Assembly (NCBI RefSeq): GCF_003113495.2
Contig: NZ_CP084506.1
Coordinates: 1,364,001-1,428,000 of the forward strand
DNA from: Edwardsiella tarda ATCC 15947 = NBRC 105688
GTDB taxonomy: Bacteria; Pseudomonadota; Gammaproteobacteria; Enterobacterales; Enterobacteriaceae
Length of the DNA stretch: 64,000 bases
Direction of reading: 5' to 3'
Below, one piece after another: positions 46,795-58,086 of this stretch. The position numbers were made by a program, and so were the translations under genes. The notes below the pieces were generated by a model. That model did not search any database. It was not told the DNA's origin and saw only the letters and a program-made list of their open reading frames with translations. Numbering within the stretch: position 1 is the stretch's first letter; each line of letters begins with the position of its first letter.

Positions 46795-47020
46795 GGCGTC
46801 CTAATGCAGGCAGGCGGCGGATGGCGCCGGAGTGTGCGCCACGATGTGGCCATGATAGCACCGCATCCCGGCAGGATGAATATCTCAGGCGCGATGGCGC
46901 GCGGGGGCGTGCCGCTGGCGCTAGGTGGGGGCATTGTCATCGCTATGTTGCCAGTCTGGCTATTAAGTTTAAAAAATCGGCGCCAGCGCACAAAAAATAG
47001 CCAAACAATCACCACTTTAT

Positions 47021-47069
47021 TTGATTTGAATCAATTTTGGTATGACCATATTACCCTTTGTGGTATTGT
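47021..47069 (+). promoter_or_regulatory. ndh promoter with a perfect FNR site
   Basis: TTGATTTGAATCAA (47021-47034) is an exact FNR consensus (TTGAT-N4-ATCAA). A promoter with ATGACC (47042-47047), a 16-base spacer and TATTGT (47064-47069) would start near 47076. The FNR centre then lies at about -49, like the -50.5 site that represses E. coli ndh without oxygen. Nothing else is evident between yciT and ndh. Confidence 0.82.
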
Positions 47070-47178
47070 GCCCGCAGTGAATGAAATTAACCTTCGTCAG
47101 CCAAGCCGCCACTCTGGGTTATGCGGAAGTCATCTTCGGTTAACGAATGGTTTACATTTTTTACCAAGGGAGAGAGCT

Positions 47179-48483
47179 TTGAGCGCAGCAAAGAAGAAAA
47201 TCGTGATTGTCGGTGGTGGTGCCGGCGGACTCGAACTGGCGACCAGCCTGGGTCATTCGCTGGGGCGGAAAGGAAAGGCGGAAGTGGTGCTGATCGATCG
47301 CAACCATAGCCACCTGTGGAAGCCGTTGTTGCACGAAGTGGCGACCGGTTCACTGGATGATGGGGTGGACGCCCTGAGCTACCTGGCCCATGCGCGCGCT
47401 CATCACTTCACCTTTCAGCTGGGTAGCATGACCGAACTCGATCGTCAGCAGCGCCGTGTCACCTTGGCGGCGATCCATGATGAGCAGGGCGCATTGCTGG
47501 TGGCCGAACGTCAGCTCGACTACGACATTCTGGTGATGGCGTTGGGCAGTACCTCGAACGACTTCGGGACGCCGGGCGTCAGCCAGAACTGCATCTTCCT
47601 GGACAGCCCGCAGCAGGCGCACCGTTTCCATAACGAGATGCTAAACCTCTTCCTGAAATACTCCGCGGCGGGCAAGCCGGAGGAGCAGGTTAATATCGCC
47701 ATCGTCGGCGGGGGCGCGACCGGGGTAGAGTTGTCCGCCGAACTGCATAACGCGGTGCAGCAGTTGCAAAGCTACGGTTACGAGAACCTGAGCAGCGCGG
47801 CGCTGAATGTGACGCTGGTCGAGGCGGGGGAGCGAATCCTGCCGGCATTGCCGCCGCGCATCTCGGCCGCCGCCCATCAGGAGCTGAGTAAGCTCGGCGT
47901 GCGCGTCCTGACCCAGACCATGGTGACCTGCGCGGAGAGCAACGGCCTACAGACCAAAGGCGGCGAGTTTATCCCGGCCGATCTGATGGTATGGGCGGCG
48001 GGCATCAAAGCGGCGGATTTCCTGCGCGATATCGGCGGCCTGGAGAGCAACCGCATCAATCAGTTGGTGGTGGAGCCGACGCTGCAAACCACGCGCGATG
48101 CGCACATCTTCGCCATCGGCGATTGCGCCGCCTGTCCGCAGGCGAACGGTAGCACCGTGCCACCGCGTGGTCAGGCCGCACATCAGATGGCGAGTTTGTG
48201 TGCCGACAACATCCTGGCGTTATTGCAGGGCAAAGAGCTGAAACCATTCATCTATCGCGATCGCGGCTCGTTGGTCTCGCTCTCTGAGTTCAGCGCCGTC
48301 GGTAGCCTGATGGGCAACCTGACGCGGGGCTCAATGATGATCGAGGGGCGTATCGCGCGTCTGATGTACATCTCGCTCTACCGTATGCACCAGATCGCCC
48401 TGCATGGTTATCTGAAGACGGGTCTGCGCATGTTGGTCGATAGCATCAACCGGGTGATCCGCCCGCATCTCAAACTGCATTAA
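47179..48483 (+). CDS. ndh: Type II NADH dehydrogenase
   Basis: Ndh oxidises NADH to quinone without pumping protons. The TTG start at 47179 (AAGGGAGAG upstream) gives 434 residues, the E. coli length, and E. coli ndh also uses TTG. The open frame continues far upstream through the control region and is discarded there. Two nucleotide-binding motifs ([15 protein letters not shown] for FAD and [18 protein letters not shown] for NADH), the FAD motif [11 protein letters not shown], and the C-terminal membrane-contact helix are present. Confidence 0.96.
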   Translation: MSAAKKKIVIVGGGAGGLELATSLGHSLGRKGKAEVVLIDRNHSHLWKPLLHEVATGSLDDGVDALSYLAHARAHHFTFQLGSMTELDRQQRRVTLAAIHDEQGALLVAERQLDYDILVMALGSTSNDFGTPGVSQNCIFLDSPQQAHRFHNEMLNLFLKYSAAGKPEEQVNIAIVGGGATGVELSAELHNAVQQLQSYGYENLSSAALNVTLVEAGERILPALPPRISAAAHQELSKLGVRVLTQTMVTCAESNGLQTKGGEFIPADLMVWAAGIKAADFLRDIGGLESNRINQLVVEPTLQTTRDAHIFAIGDCAACPQANGSTVPPRGQAAHQMASLCADNILALLQGKELKPFIYRDRGSLVSLSEFSAVGSLMGNLTRGSMMIEGRIARLMYISLYRMHQIALHGYLKTGLRMLVDSINRVIRPHLKLH

Positions 48484-48587
48484 TCCCGTCATAGGTGCCG
48501 CTGTGCGGCGCCTATGCCCTGCCTCTTGACCGCATCCGGCGCGGCGCGCACACTGAGCAGTCCGTTATCTGTGACTGGTTCCTGCCG

Positions 48588-49496
48588 ATGTCATCCCATT
48601 CTGTTTTTCGTCCGATGCTCTCACGCCAAGAGTTGATCCTGATCTTCATCACCATGCTCTGGGGCGGTACCTTTCTGATCGTGCATCATGCCATGACGGT
48701 AAGCGGCCCCTTCTTCTTCGTCGGGTTACGCTTCGCCGCCGCCACGCTGATGCTGTTGTTGCTGAGCTGGCGCCATCTGCATGGCTTTACCCGGCGCGAA
48801 TGGGCCTGGGGAATGAGCATCGGTGCGGCGATCGCCGCCGGCTACGGCCTCCAGACCTATGGCCTGCAAACCATCAGCAGCAGTAAGTCGGCCTTCATGA
48901 CCGCGCTGTATGTGCCGTTGGTGCCGCTGTTGCAGTGGCTGTTTCTCGGACGCAGGCCGCGTCTGATGGCCTGGATCGGCATCGGCCTGGCGTTTATTGG
49001 CCTGTTGCTGTTGGCGGGCCCCCAGAATGGGGACGGGGCGTTCGGCGTCGGCGAGGTGATGACCCTGATCAGCACCCTGGCCATCGCGGCGGAAATCATC
49101 CTGATCAGCGGTTGCGCCGGGCGGGTCGATGTGCGCCGGGTGACCTTGATCCAGCTGGCCACGGCGTCGCTGCTCAGCTTCGTGCTGATGTGGCCGAATG
49201 GGGAGTCGCTGCCATCCTGCTCCAGCTATCTGCTGTTCAGCGCCTTGGGGCTGGGTGCCGCCAGTGGCATCATCCAGGTGACCATGAACTGGGCGCAACG
49301 CAGCGTGTCGCCAACCCGTGCCACGGTGATCTACGCCGGTGAACCGGTGTGGGCCGGGGTGGTGGGGCGTATCGCCGGCGAGCGTCTGCCGGGCGTGGCG
49401 TTGTTGGGGGCCGCGTTGATCGTCATCGGGGTGCTGGTCAGCGAGTTGAAGTTAACTTCCCGTCGGCGTCGCGCGCGTCCCTCAGAATTGTCTTGA
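48588..49496 (+). CDS. EamA/DMT-family transporter
   Basis: The product is a ten-segment inner-membrane permease with two EamA repeats (MLWGGTFLIVHHAM in the first, SGIIQVTMNWAQRSVSPTRATVIYAGEPVWAGVVGRIAGERL in the second). It has the usual basic tail (SRRRRAR). The ATG at 48588 is chosen, with MLSRQEL at 48615 as an alternative and neither having a strong ribosome site. The exported substrate is unknown. It lies between ndh and ycfJ, where E. coli has other genes. A GCCCGC/GCGGGC hairpin at 49510-49524 follows the stop. Confidence 0.85.
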   Translation: MSSHSVFRPMLSRQELILIFITMLWGGTFLIVHHAMTVSGPFFFVGLRFAAATLMLLLLSWRHLHGFTRREWAWGMSIGAAIAAGYGLQTYGLQTISSSKSAFMTALYVPLVPLLQWLFLGRRPRLMAWIGIGLAFIGLLLLAGPQNGDGAFGVGEVMTLISTLAIAAEIILISGCAGRVDVRRVTLIQLATASLLSFVLMWPNGESLPSCSSYLLFSALGLGAASGIIQVTMNWAQRSVSPTRATVIYAGEPVWAGVVGRIAGERLPGVALLGAALIVIGVLVSELKLTSRRRRARPSELS

Positions 49497-49654
49497 ATCC
49501 CGCCTTATAGCCCGCCTGGCGGGCATTTCTTCCGTTATTCCGATTGTTGATGTCCCGTCCCCTGCGCACACTGCCTGTCATCACTTGAGTCATGACTGGC
49601 CGTGCCGCGCCGCTTAGTGTGGGCGCCGGGCCAGACAACAGAAGGATCACGCAG

Positions 49655-50194
49655 ATGAATAAGTCCATGTTGGCCGGTATCGGCATTGGGGTCGCGGCCG
49701 CGTTAAGCGTGGCGGCGGTCGCCGGATTGAAGGTTTTCGACGCGGCACCGCAGTATGCACGGGTGCTCTCGGTCCAGCCGATCCATGAGACGATCAAGAC
49801 GCCGCGTAAGGTCTGCCGTGAGGTGACCGTGATGCGCCGTCGACCAGTGCAGGATGAGAATCGCCTGGCTGGGTCGTTGCTGGGGGCGGTAGCCGGTGGG
49901 GTGCTGGGCCATCAGGTCGGCAGCGGACGGGGACGCGATGTGGCGACGGTGCTGGGGGCGCTGGGCGGTGGCTATGCGGGGAATCAGATCCAGGACCGTA
50001 TGCAGCAGAATGACACCTATGCCACGCGCGAGCAGCGTTGCAGCACCGAGTATGACAAGTCGCGGCGTCTACTTGGCTATGACGTCACCTACCTGATCGG
50101 CGAACAGCGAGGCCGGGTGCGCATGGATCGCGATCCAGGCTCGCAGATCCCGCTCGATAGCAAGGGACAGTTGGTCATCGACCAGAAGGCCTAA
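49655..50194 (+). CDS. ycfJ: Glycine-zipper envelope protein YcfJ
   Basis: The ATG at 49655 (MNKSMLAGIGIGVAAAL) gives 179 residues, the E. coli length. A hydrophobic N-terminal segment is followed by CREVTVMRRRPVQDENRLAGS, a glycine-zipper (GAVAGGVLGHQVGSGRGRDVATVLGALGGGYAGNQIQ) and LGYDVTYLIGEQRGRVRMD. YcfJ is linked to biofilm and rRNA phenotypes, and its function is not settled. The open frame extends upstream without a ribosome site. A possible hairpin (CCAGACGGCC at 50238 with GGCCATCTGG at 50254) lies before the convergent mfd. Confidence 0.92.
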   Translation: MNKSMLAGIGIGVAAALSVAAVAGLKVFDAAPQYARVLSVQPIHETIKTPRKVCREVTVMRRRPVQDENRLAGSLLGAVAGGVLGHQVGSGRGRDVATVLGALGGGYAGNQIQDRMQQNDTYATREQRCSTEYDKSRRLLGYDVTYLIGEQRGRVRMDRDPGSQIPLDSKGQLVIDQKA

Positions 50195-50290
50195 CCCAGT
50201 AACGTCGAGCCATCGGCACGCCATGCCGATCGTCGACCCAGACGGCCCGACGGGGCCATCTGGATGACTGCCGCGATGCGGCGGAGAAGA

Positions 50291-53200
50291 TTAGATGCGA
50301 TGCTCGGCGAAAGCCGCCAGCAGTTGGCCGATGAACTCGAGTCGCGCCGGGCGCTCGGCGAGATCGCGAATAAACTTCAGCTTGCTGGGACCATCCAGAC
50401 GGAAGACGCCCGGTTGCTGTTGCAGCAGCCCGATCAGATAGCCCGGATCGACGTGGTTGCTCTCGCTAAACTCGATAAAGCCCCCCTTATCATGCCCTTC
50501 GATACGTCGAATACCCAACGCTGCCGCCTGTTGACGCAGCGCGGCGCACTGTAGCAGGTTGCGCGCCGCCTCGGGCAGCGGGCCGAAGCGGTCGATCAGC
50601 TCGGCGCGTAGATCGGACAGCGTATCCGCGTCGCCGGCACTGGCGATGCGTTTGTAGAAGGAGAGGCGGGTGCCGACGTCGGGGATCATCTCTTCCGGCA
50701 ACAGGGTTGGCATGCGCAGCTCCACGTCGGTCTGCTGGCTGGTCAGGTCCTCCAGCGAGGGTTCGCGCCCGGCCTTCAAGGCATCGACCGCGCTCTCCAG
50801 CAGCTCCATATACAGCGAGAAGCCGACGCTGGCCATCTGACCACTCTGATCGTCGCCCAATAGCTCACCGGCACCGCGGATCTCCAGATCGTGTGTCGCC
50901 AGGGCGAAACCGGCGCCCAGATCTTCCAGCGAGGCGATGGCCTCCAGGCGTTTCTGGGCGTCGACGGTCATCGCCTTCGGCGGCGGTGTCAGGAGGTAGG
51001 CGTAGGCCTGATGGTAGGAGCGTCCCACGCGTCCGCGCAACTGGTGCAGCTGTGCCAGACCGAAGTGGTCGGCGCGCTCGATGATGATGGTGTTGGCGCT
51101 GGGGATGTCGATGCCGGTCTCGATGATGGTGGTGCACACCAACACATTGAAGCGCTGATGGTGGAAGTCGTTCATCACCCGCTCCAGCTCACGCTCACGC
51201 ATCTGGCCGTGGCCGATGGCGATGCGCGCCTCCGGTACCAGGGTCGCCAGTCGATCGGCGGCCTTCTGGATAGAGTCGACGTCGTTATACAGGTAGTATA
51301 CCTGGCCGCCGCGCAGGGTTTCGCGCAGGATCGCCTCGCGCACCAGCAGGCTGTCGTATTCGCGCACGAAGGTCTTCACCGCCATGCGCCGCGCTGGAGG
51401 GGTGGCGATGATGGAGAGATCGCGCATGCCGCTCATCGCCATGTTCAGGGTGCGCGGGATCGGTGTCGCCGTCAGGGTCAGGATGTCGACATCGGCGCGC
51501 AACGCCTTGATGCGCTCCTTCTGACGTACGCCGAAGCGGTGCTCCTCGTCGACGATCAACAGCCCCAGATCCTTCCACAGCACATCGGTCTGTAGCAGCT
51601 TATGGGTACCGATCAGAATATCGACTTTGCCCTCGGCGGTGTCCGCCAGCACCTGCGCCTGCTCCTTGGCGCTGCGGAAGCGCGAGATTAACTCGATACG
51701 TACCGGCCAGTTGGCGAAGCGATCGCGGAAGTTATCGTAGTGCTGTTGCGCCAGCAGGGTGGTAGGCACCAGCACCGCCACCTGCTTGCTGTTATGGACC
51801 GCCAGGAAGGCGGCGCGCATCGCCACCTCGGTCTTGCCGAAGCCGACGTCGCCGCACACCAGGCGATCCATCGCCAGCGGCTGGCACATGTCGCCGAGCA
51901 CCGCGTTGATCGCCATCTCCTGATCGGGGGTGGTTTCGAACGGGAAGCCCTGGCAGAACAGCTGATAGGCCTCACGGTCATGACGGAAGGCGAAGCCCGC
52001 CTTGGCGGCGCGCATGGCATAGATGTCCAACAGCTCGGCCGCCACGTCGCGTACCTTCTCCGCCGCCTTCTGGCGTGCGCGCGTCCAGGCGTCGCCCCCC
52101 AGGCGGTGCAGCGGGGCGCTCTCGTCGGCGCCGCCGGCGTAGCGGCTCAGCAGATGCAGCGAGGAGACCGGTACATAGAGCTTGGCGTCGCCGGCATAGC
52201 TGAGGATCAGGTACTCGCCCTTGATGCCGCCAGCCTCCAGGGTGGTCATGCCGCCGTAGCGCCCGACGCCGTGCTCCAGATGCACCACTGGCTGGCCGGG
52301 TGCCAATTCCGCCAGGTTGCGGATCAGGGTATCGGTATTGATGGTACGCCGATTGTCCTGGCGTCGCCGACTGACACGTTCGCCGAGTAGATCGCTTTCG
52401 CAGATCAGCGCCAGCGCCAGTTGGCTGTTAATGAAGCCATGCTCGCTGGCGCCGACCATGATGTAATGGCCGCCGGGCTCCGCCTCTTCGAGGCGTGCTA
52501 TCAGCCGTGGCGCGATCTGAATGCGGGCCAGCAGCTCTAGCAAGGTTTCGCGCCGCCCCTCGCTCTCGGCGGAGAACACCACGCTGCCGTCGAACTGCGC
52601 CAGGAAGCGCTGCAGGTTGTCCAGCGGCTTCTTGCTCTGCGCCTCGACCGCCAGGGTCGGCAGGGGTTGGTAGTGCAGGTTACAATGCCCGGCGCGTTCG
52701 CTGAGGGTCTCGCGCGTCAGTTGGACGCGAGGCCACTGCTTCAGGGCGGTGAACAGCTCATCTACCCGCATCCATAGGCTTTCGGGCGGCAGCAGGGGGC
52801 GCATCGGATCGACGCCCCGGCTCTGGTGGCGCTGCGCGATGTCTTGCCAGAAGCGTTCGGCAGCCTGATGTAAGTCGCCCAGTCCCAACACCAGGGTGCC
52901 GCTGGGCAGGTAGCTGAACAGGGTCGGTAGCGGCTGGTCGAAGAATAACGGTTGCCAATACTCGATCCCTGCCGGCCAGACTCCCTTGCTGACCTGCTGA
53001 TAGATGTGCTCGGCGTCGCGGCGCACCTCGAAATGCTCGCGCCATTGGCTGCGGAACAGCTCGATGGCGTTCTTGTCGGTGGGGAACTCGTGCGCCGGCA
53101 GCAGATCGATGCGTTCGACCTCGTTCAGGGTGCGTTGGCTGTCGACGTCGAACAGCCGTAGGCTATCGATCTCATCATCGAAGAAGTCGATGCGGTAAGG

Positions 53201-53752
53201 CTCGTCGCTGCCCATCGGGAACAGATCGAGCAGGGCGCCACGGGTGGCGAACTCGCCATGCTCCATCACCTGATCCACGCTGCGGTAGCCCGCCTGCTCT
53301 AATTGGGCGCGCAGGGTGTCGCGCGATAGCCGCTGCCCCTTCTGCATCACCAAGGCGTGGCCATGCAGGAAGCTGTGCGGGCAGACGCGTTGCATCAGGG
53401 TGTTGATCGGCAGGATGATGATACCGCGCTCCATCCCCGGCAGATGGTAGAGGCTGGAGAGGCGGGCGGAGATGATGTCCTGATGCGGCGAGAAGTTGTC
53501 GTAGGGCAGGGTCTCCCAGTCGGCCAGGGTGGTGACCCACTGACGGCTGAATTGGGGGATCTCGTCGCGCAGGCGGAGCGCGGTCTGCATGTCGGGCACC
53601 ACCAGCATCACCGCGCCGGGATGGCGCGCGGCGATCTCGGCGCACTCCAGGGCGCAGGCCGAGCCACTGAGCTGGCCCAGTTGGCGAACATCGCCGGCAC
53701 GGGCAGGCAATGGGTAGCGTTCTGGCAGGGTAAGTCGATATTGTTCAGACAT
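50291..53752 (-). CDS. mfd: Transcription-repair coupling factor
   Basis: Mfd displaces stalled RNA polymerase and recruits UvrA. The 1153-residue protein shows the UvrB-homology N-terminal part (DYEH-type DWETLPYDNFSPHQD) and the RNAP-interacting domain near VVHLEHGVGRYGGM. The RecG-like translocase follows, with Walker A CGDVGFGKTEVAMRAAF, DEEH box LLIVDEEHRFGV, TATPIPRTL, and the motif VI region QLRGRVGRS. A C-terminal TRCF domain ends it. Its length is close to E. coli Mfd. It is divergent from lolCDE. Confidence 0.97.
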   Translation of the reverse strand: MSEQYRLTLPERYPLPARAGDVRQLGQLSGSACALECAEIAARHPGAVMLVVPDMQTALRLRDEIPQFSRQWVTTLADWETLPYDNFSPHQDIISARLSSLYHLPGMERGIIILPINTLMQRVCPHSFLHGHALVMQKGQRLSRDTLRAQLEQAGYRSVDQVMEHGEFATRGALLDLFPMGSDEPYRIDFFDDEIDSLRLFDVDSQRTLNEVERIDLLPAHEFPTDKNAIELFRSQWREHFEVRRDAEHIYQQVSKGVWPAGIEYWQPLFFDQPLPTLFSYLPSGTLVLGLGDLHQAAERFWQDIAQRHQSRGVDPMRPLLPPESLWMRVDELFTALKQWPRVQLTRETLSERAGHCNLHYQPLPTLAVEAQSKKPLDNLQRFLAQFDGSVVFSAESEGRRETLLELLARIQIAPRLIARLEEAEPGGHYIMVGASEHGFINSQLALALICESDLLGERVSRRRQDNRRTINTDTLIRNLAELAPGQPVVHLEHGVGRYGGMTTLEAGGIKGEYLILSYAGDAKLYVPVSSLHLLSRYAGGADESAPLHRLGGDAWTRARQKAAEKVRDVAAELLDIYAMRAAKAGFAFRHDREAYQLFCQGFPFETTPDQEMAINAVLGDMCQPLAMDRLVCGDVGFGKTEVAMRAAFLAVHNSKQVAVLVPTTLLAQQHYDNFRDRFANWPVRIELISRFRSAKEQAQVLADTAEGKVDILIGTHKLLQTDVLWKDLGLLIVDEEHRFGVRQKERIKALRADVDILTLTATPIPRTLNMAMSGMRDLSIIATPPARRMAVKTFVREYDSLLVREAILRETLRGGQVYYLYNDVDSIQKAADRLATLVPEARIAIGHGQMRERELERVMNDFHHQRFNVLVCTTIIETGIDIPSANTIIIERADHFGLAQLHQLRGRVGRSYHQAYAYLLTPPPKAMTVDAQKRLEAIASLEDLGAGFALATHDLEIRGAGELLGDDQSGQMASVGFSLYMELLESAVDALKAGREPSLEDLTSQQTDVELRMPTLLPEEMIPDVGTRLSFYKRIASAGDADTLSDLRAELIDRFGPLPEAARNLLQCAALRQQAAALGIRRIEGHDKGGFIEFSESNHVDPGYLIGLLQQQPGVFRLDGPSKLKFIRDLAERPARLEFIGQLLAAFAEHRI

Positions 53753-53956
53753 AGGGCGTTAGCGGATCTCGTGTACGTCGTGTCCCGCGCAGGGGAGCGA
53801 TACGGATGTCAGCGTAGATAATACCACTATATGCCAGCGGCGCGACACGCGCACGCCATGAGCGATGCCGCTGGCGGGCGTCGCGCTGCCCATTGTGGTA
53901 ACCTGTTCACAGACATATACTTGCCAATCACTTTGCGCATTGCAAGAAAGAGAGCC

Positions 53957-55159
53957 ATGCATCAACCTGTCGCCCTATTTATTGGCCTGCGTTACATGCG
54001 CGGGCGCGCTTCGGACCGCTTCGGTCGTTTTGTCTCTTGGTTATCCACCATCGGTATCACCCTGGGGGTGATGGCGCTGGTCACCGTGTTGTCGGTGATG
54101 AACGGTTTTGAGCGTGATCTGGAGCAGAGCATCCTTAGCCTGATGCCTCAGGCATTGGTCACTACGCCGCAAGGGGAGCTCGATCCCGCCCGCTATCCGG
54201 CGTCACTGCTGAAGGGGTTACCCGGCGTGACCCGCGTGGCGCCATTGACCAGCGGTGACGTGGTGCTACAAAGCCCACACAGTGTCGGCGTCGGGGTGAT
54301 GATCGGCGTGAACCCACAGGAGGCCGATCCGCTGGATCGTTACCTGAGTGGTGTCAGTCAGCAACAGCTGCAGCCGGGCCAGTACCGTGCCATCCTCGGC
54401 AGCCAGTTAGCCGCCTCGCTCGGCGTCAAAGCGGGCGACCGGGTACGCCTGATGGTGCCGAGCGCCAGCCAGTTTACCCCGATGGGGCGCATTCCCAGCC
54501 AGCGTATCTTCACCGTGATCGGTACCTTTAACGCCGATAGCGAGGTGGATCAAACGCAGTTGCTGGTCAACCAGCAAGATGCCTCGCGCCTGATGCGCTA
54601 CCCGTTGGGTCACATCAGCGGCTGGCGCCTGTTTATGCAACGCCCATTGGATATCGAGGCGCTGGTGGCCCATCCGCTGCCCGAGGGGTTGGTGTGGCAG
54701 GATTGGCGGGCCCGTAAGGGCGAGCTGTTCCAGGCGGTGAAGATGGAGAAAAACATGATGGGGCTGCTGTTGAGCCTGATCGTCGCCGTCGCCGCCTTTA
54801 ACATCATCACGTCGTTGGGGCTGCTGGTGATGGAGAAGCAGGGCGAGGTGGCCATCCTGCAAACCCAGGGGCTGACCCGGCGCCAGATCATGAGTGTCTT
54901 CATGGTGCAGGGCGCCAGTGCCGGCATCATCGGCTCGTTGCTGGGCGCCCTGTTGGGGGCGCTGCTGGCTAGCCAACTGAATACCCTGTTGCCGTGGCTG
55001 GGTGATATGCTCGGCGGCGGCACGCTACCGGTAGACATCCATTCCGGTCAGGTGATCACCATCACCCTGGTCGCCATGCTGCTCTCTTTGCTGTCAACGC
55101 TTTATCCGTCCTGGCGCGCCGCCGCCGTTCATCCTGCCGAGGCATTACGTTATGAGTAA
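53957..55159 (+). CDS. lolC: Lipoprotein-releasing ABC permease LolC
   Basis: LolC and LolE form the membrane part of the LolCDE machine that extracts outer-membrane lipoproteins and passes them to LolA. The ATG at 53957 ([17 protein letters not shown]) gives 400 residues. Four membrane segments flank a large periplasmic domain, and the MacB/FtsX-type ending [12 protein letters not shown] and HPAEALRYE is present. The Pro-rich LolA hook region is in the periplasmic part. It overlaps lolD by eight bases. Confidence 0.96.
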   Translation: MHQPVALFIGLRYMRGRASDRFGRFVSWLSTIGITLGVMALVTVLSVMNGFERDLEQSILSLMPQALVTTPQGELDPARYPASLLKGLPGVTRVAPLTSGDVVLQSPHSVGVGVMIGVNPQEADPLDRYLSGVSQQQLQPGQYRAILGSQLAASLGVKAGDRVRLMVPSASQFTPMGRIPSQRIFTVIGTFNADSEVDQTQLLVNQQDASRLMRYPLGHISGWRLFMQRPLDIEALVAHPLPEGLVWQDWRARKGELFQAVKMEKNMMGLLLSLIVAVAAFNIITSLGLLVMEKQGEVAILQTQGLTRRQIMSVFMVQGASAGIIGSLLGALLGALLASQLNTLLPWLGDMLGGGTLPVDIHSGQVITITLVAMLLSLLSTLYPSWRAAAVHPAEALRYE

Positions 55160-55871
55160 CCCTTCATCCCAGACTCCCGTCCTGTTGCAGTGCAACGACC
55201 TGAGCAAGAGCTACCAGGAGGGCAAGCTGAGCACGGACGTGTTGCGTCACGTCTCGTTCGACATTCACCCGGGTGAGATGATGGCGATCGTCGGCAGCTC
55301 CGGCTCCGGTAAGAGCACCCTGTTGCACCTGTTGGGTGGGCTGGATAGCCCGACTTCCGGGGAGGTGATCTTCAAGGGGCAGTCGCTCAATCGCATGTCG
55401 CCGTCAGACAAGGCGGCGCTGCGTAACCGCGAGTTGGGCTTTATCTACCAGTTCCATCATCTGCTGCCCGATTTCAACGCGTTGGAGAACGTGATGATGC
55501 CGCTGTTGATCGGCGGCATGAAGCCGAAACAGGCTCAGCCGCAGGCGTTGGCGATGTTGAAGGCGGTGGGTCTGGCGCATCGCGCCCACCACCGCCCGTC
55601 GGAGCTGTCCGGCGGCGAACGGCAACGCGTCGCCATCGCGCGGGCGCTGGTGCATAACCCGTCGCTGGTCTTGGCCGATGAGCCGACGGGTAACCTGGAC
55701 ATGCGTACCGCCGATACCATCTTCGATCTGTTGGGCGAGCTGAATGTGCGTCAGGGCACCGCCTTCCTGGTGGTGACCCACGACCTGTCGCTGGCGCGCC
55801 GTCTGCGCCGCCAACTGGAGATGCGCGACGGCCAGCTGACCCAGGAGCTGACGCTGATGGAGGCGCAGTGA
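55152..55871 (+). CDS. lolD: Lipoprotein-releasing ABC ATPase LolD
   Basis: LolD powers lipoprotein release. It has Walker [10 protein letters not shown], a Q-loop in [12 protein letters not shown], signature [14 protein letters not shown], Walker [13 protein letters not shown] and an H-loop in VVTHD. The 239 residues are slightly more than E. coli LolD, with a longer C-terminus. Its TGA overlaps the ATG of lolE by one base, so lolC, lolD and lolE are tightly coupled. Confidence 0.97.
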   Translation: MSNPSSQTPVLLQCNDLSKSYQEGKLSTDVLRHVSFDIHPGEMMAIVGSSGSGKSTLLHLLGGLDSPTSGEVIFKGQSLNRMSPSDKAALRNRELGFIYQFHHLLPDFNALENVMMPLLIGGMKPKQAQPQALAMLKAVGLAHRAHHRPSELSGGERQRVAIARALVHNPSLVLADEPTGNLDMRTADTIFDLLGELNVRQGTAFLVVTHDLSLARRLRRQLEMRDGQLTQELTLMEAQ

Positions 55872-57118
55872 TGGGAATGCCGTTGGCTTTACAGATCGCG
55901 CGGCGCTTTAGCCGAGGACGGCGCCGTGGCGGGATGGTTTCGCTGATCTCGGTGATCTCGACGGTCGGTATCGCGTTAGGGGTGGCGGTGTTGATCGTCG
56001 GCCTGAGCGCGATGAATGGCTTCGAGCGCGAGTTGGATCAGCGTATCTTATCGGTGGTGCCGCACGGGGAAATCTACCCGGTGGAGCAGCCCTTCCATGA
56101 CTGGCCATCGGTCTTGACGCGCGTCGCGCAGGTCAAGGGGGTGGTGGGGGCGGCGCCCTATGTCACCTTCACCGGCCTGATGGAGCATGGCAGCCAGCTG
56201 CGTGCGGTGCAGGTGCGTGGTGTCGACCCCGCCCAAGAGCATCAAGTTAGTTCCCTGCCGCGCTATGTGTTGGATGATGCCTGGGCGGATTTCCACGCCG
56301 GGGCGCAACAGGTGGTACTGGGTAAGGGGGTCGCCGACGCCTTGGGCGTCCGGCGTGGCGACTGGGTGACGGTGATGGTGCCTAACAGCGATCCGCAAAT
56401 GAAGCTGTTGCAGCCGAAACGCATTCGTCTCCAGGTGAGCGGTATCCTTCAGTTGAGCGGCATGCTGGATCACACCTTGGCGCTGGTGCCGCTGGCCGAT
56501 GCCCAGCAGTATCAGGATCTGGGTGATAGCGTGACCGGGATCGCCATCAAGGTGGCCGATCCCTTCAGCGCGGATAAGGTGGTACGCGCCGCCGGTGAGG
56601 TGACCAACGACTATGTCTACATTCGGAGCTGGAAGGGCACCTACGGCTACATGTTCCGGGACATCCAGATGATCCGGGTGATCATGTATCTGGCGATGGT
56701 CCTGGTGATCGGGGTAGCCTGTTTTAATATCGTCTCCACCCTGGTGATGGCGGTGAAGGATAAGAGCGGCGATATCGCCGTGCTGCGTACCCTGGGGGCG
56801 AGGGATGGCCTGATCCGCGCCATCTTCATCTGGTACGGGCTGTTGGCGGGCTTGATGGGGAGTCTGTGTGGGGTGGTAATCGGGGTACTGGCCTCGTTGA
56901 AGCTGACCCTGATCGGGCGCTTCATCGAGCGCATGCTGGGCCATCGTCTACTCTCCGGGGACATTTATCCGATCGACTTCCTGCCCAGCCAGTTACAGTG
57001 GCTGGATGTCTTGGCGGTGTTACTGACCGCCATCATCCTCAGCCTGCTGGCGAGCTGGTATCCGGCGCGACGCGCCAGCCGCATCGATCCGGCGCGGGTA
57101 TTAAGCGGCGGCCAGTGA
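55871..57118 (+). CDS. lolE: Lipoprotein-releasing ABC permease LolE
   Basis: The second permease of LolCDE has 415 residues from the ATG at 55871 ([21 protein letters not shown], matching E. coli MAMPLSL). A GTG one codon earlier is less likely. Conserved stretches include [13 protein letters not shown] in the first cytoplasmic/periplasmic boundary, [17 protein letters not shown], and the end [15 protein letters not shown]. nagK follows after 11 bases. Confidence 0.96.
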   Translation: MGMPLALQIARRFSRGRRRGGMVSLISVISTVGIALGVAVLIVGLSAMNGFERELDQRILSVVPHGEIYPVEQPFHDWPSVLTRVAQVKGVVGAAPYVTFTGLMEHGSQLRAVQVRGVDPAQEHQVSSLPRYVLDDAWADFHAGAQQVVLGKGVADALGVRRGDWVTVMVPNSDPQMKLLQPKRIRLQVSGILQLSGMLDHTLALVPLADAQQYQDLGDSVTGIAIKVADPFSADKVVRAAGEVTNDYVYIRSWKGTYGYMFRDIQMIRVIMYLAMVLVIGVACFNIVSTLVMAVKDKSGDIAVLRTLGARDGLIRAIFIWYGLLAGLMGSLCGVVIGVLASLKLTLIGRFIERMLGHRLLSGDIYPIDFLPSQLQWLDVLAVLLTAIILSLLASWYPARRASRIDPARVLSGGQ

Positions 57119-57129
57119 CGGAGGCGACG

Positions 57130-58074
57130 ATGTACTACGGTTTCGATCTCGGCGGTAGCAAGCTGGCGCTGGGGGTCTACGACGCCGGCTTGAGGCAAGT
57201 CGGCTATTGGCGCGTGGCGACGCCGCGCGACGACTACCCGGCATTGCTGGCGGCGCTGACGTCGTTGACCGAGGAGGCCGATCGGCGCTATGGCGTCTCG
57301 GGTAGCGTCGGCATCGGTATCCCTGGCCTGCAACGCCCGGACGGCACGCTGTTCTGTGCCAACGTCCCGGCGGCGATGGGGCAGCCGTTGGCCACCGATC
57401 TGGCAGCCCGTCTCGGCCGCACGGTGCGCATCGAGAATGATGCCAACTGTTTCACCCTATCGGAAGCCTGGGATCCGGCGGCGCAGGCCTATGGCAGCGT
57501 GCTGGGACTCATCCTCGGCACCGGGGTCGGTGGTGGGCTGGCGATCGCGGGGCGCATCTATCGTGGCGCCAATGGCGTGGCCGGTGAGTTGGGCCATCTG
57601 CGCCTGCCGCTCGATGCGCTCGACTACTTGGGTGCCGATGCGCCACGTCTCCCCTGCGGCTGCGGTCAACGTGGCTGCCTGGAGAACTATATCTCGGGGC
57701 GCGGTTTCGCCTGGTTATATCAGTGGCGTCACGGCGAGGCGTTGAGTGCCCCGCAGATCGTGGCACGCTACCGCCAAGGCGACGCACGGGCGCGTCAACA
57801 CGCCGCCGAGTTCGCCGATCTGCTGGCCATCTGCTTGGCCAATCTGTTTACCGTGCTCGATCCCGAACTGGTGGTGATCGGGGGCGGTCTGTCTAATTTT
57901 AGCGAGCTGTTTGCCTTGCTGGAGCCGCGTATCGCGCGCCACCTGCTACGCGTCGCCACGCCCCCCGTCATTGTGCCGGCGCGTTACGGCGACGATGGTG
58001 GGACACGCGGTGCGGCGTTCCTGCATCTGAGCGACGCCCGTTGCGCCGCCCGGGCGGCGGCGTGTGCGGATTAA
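57130..58074 (+). CDS. nagK: N-acetylglucosamine kinase
   Basis: NagK phosphorylates GlcNAc recovered from murein recycling. The ATG at 57130 ([18 protein letters not shown]) gives 314 residues, about ten more than E. coli with an Ala/Arg-rich tail. ROK-family motifs are [32 protein letters not shown], and the zinc site [18 protein letters not shown]. The lolCDE-nagK-cobB order matches E. coli. The open frame runs upstream inside lolE and is discarded there. Confidence 0.95.
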   Translation: MYYGFDLGGSKLALGVYDAGLRQVGYWRVATPRDDYPALLAALTSLTEEADRRYGVSGSVGIGIPGLQRPDGTLFCANVPAAMGQPLATDLAARLGRTVRIENDANCFTLSEAWDPAAQAYGSVLGLILGTGVGGGLAIAGRIYRGANGVAGELGHLRLPLDALDYLGADAPRLPCGCGQRGCLENYISGRGFAWLYQWRHGEALSAPQIVARYRQGDARARQHAAEFADLLAICLANLFTVLDPELVVIGGGLSNFSELFALLEPRIARHLLRVATPPVIVPARYGDDGGTRGAAFLHLSDARCAARAAACAD

Positions 58075-58086
58075 GGAGTCATCATC

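Noticed and set aside
56048..56944. A 298-codon open frame antisense to lolE
   Set aside because: It is a His-rich shadow with no start signal, opposite a conserved membrane protein.
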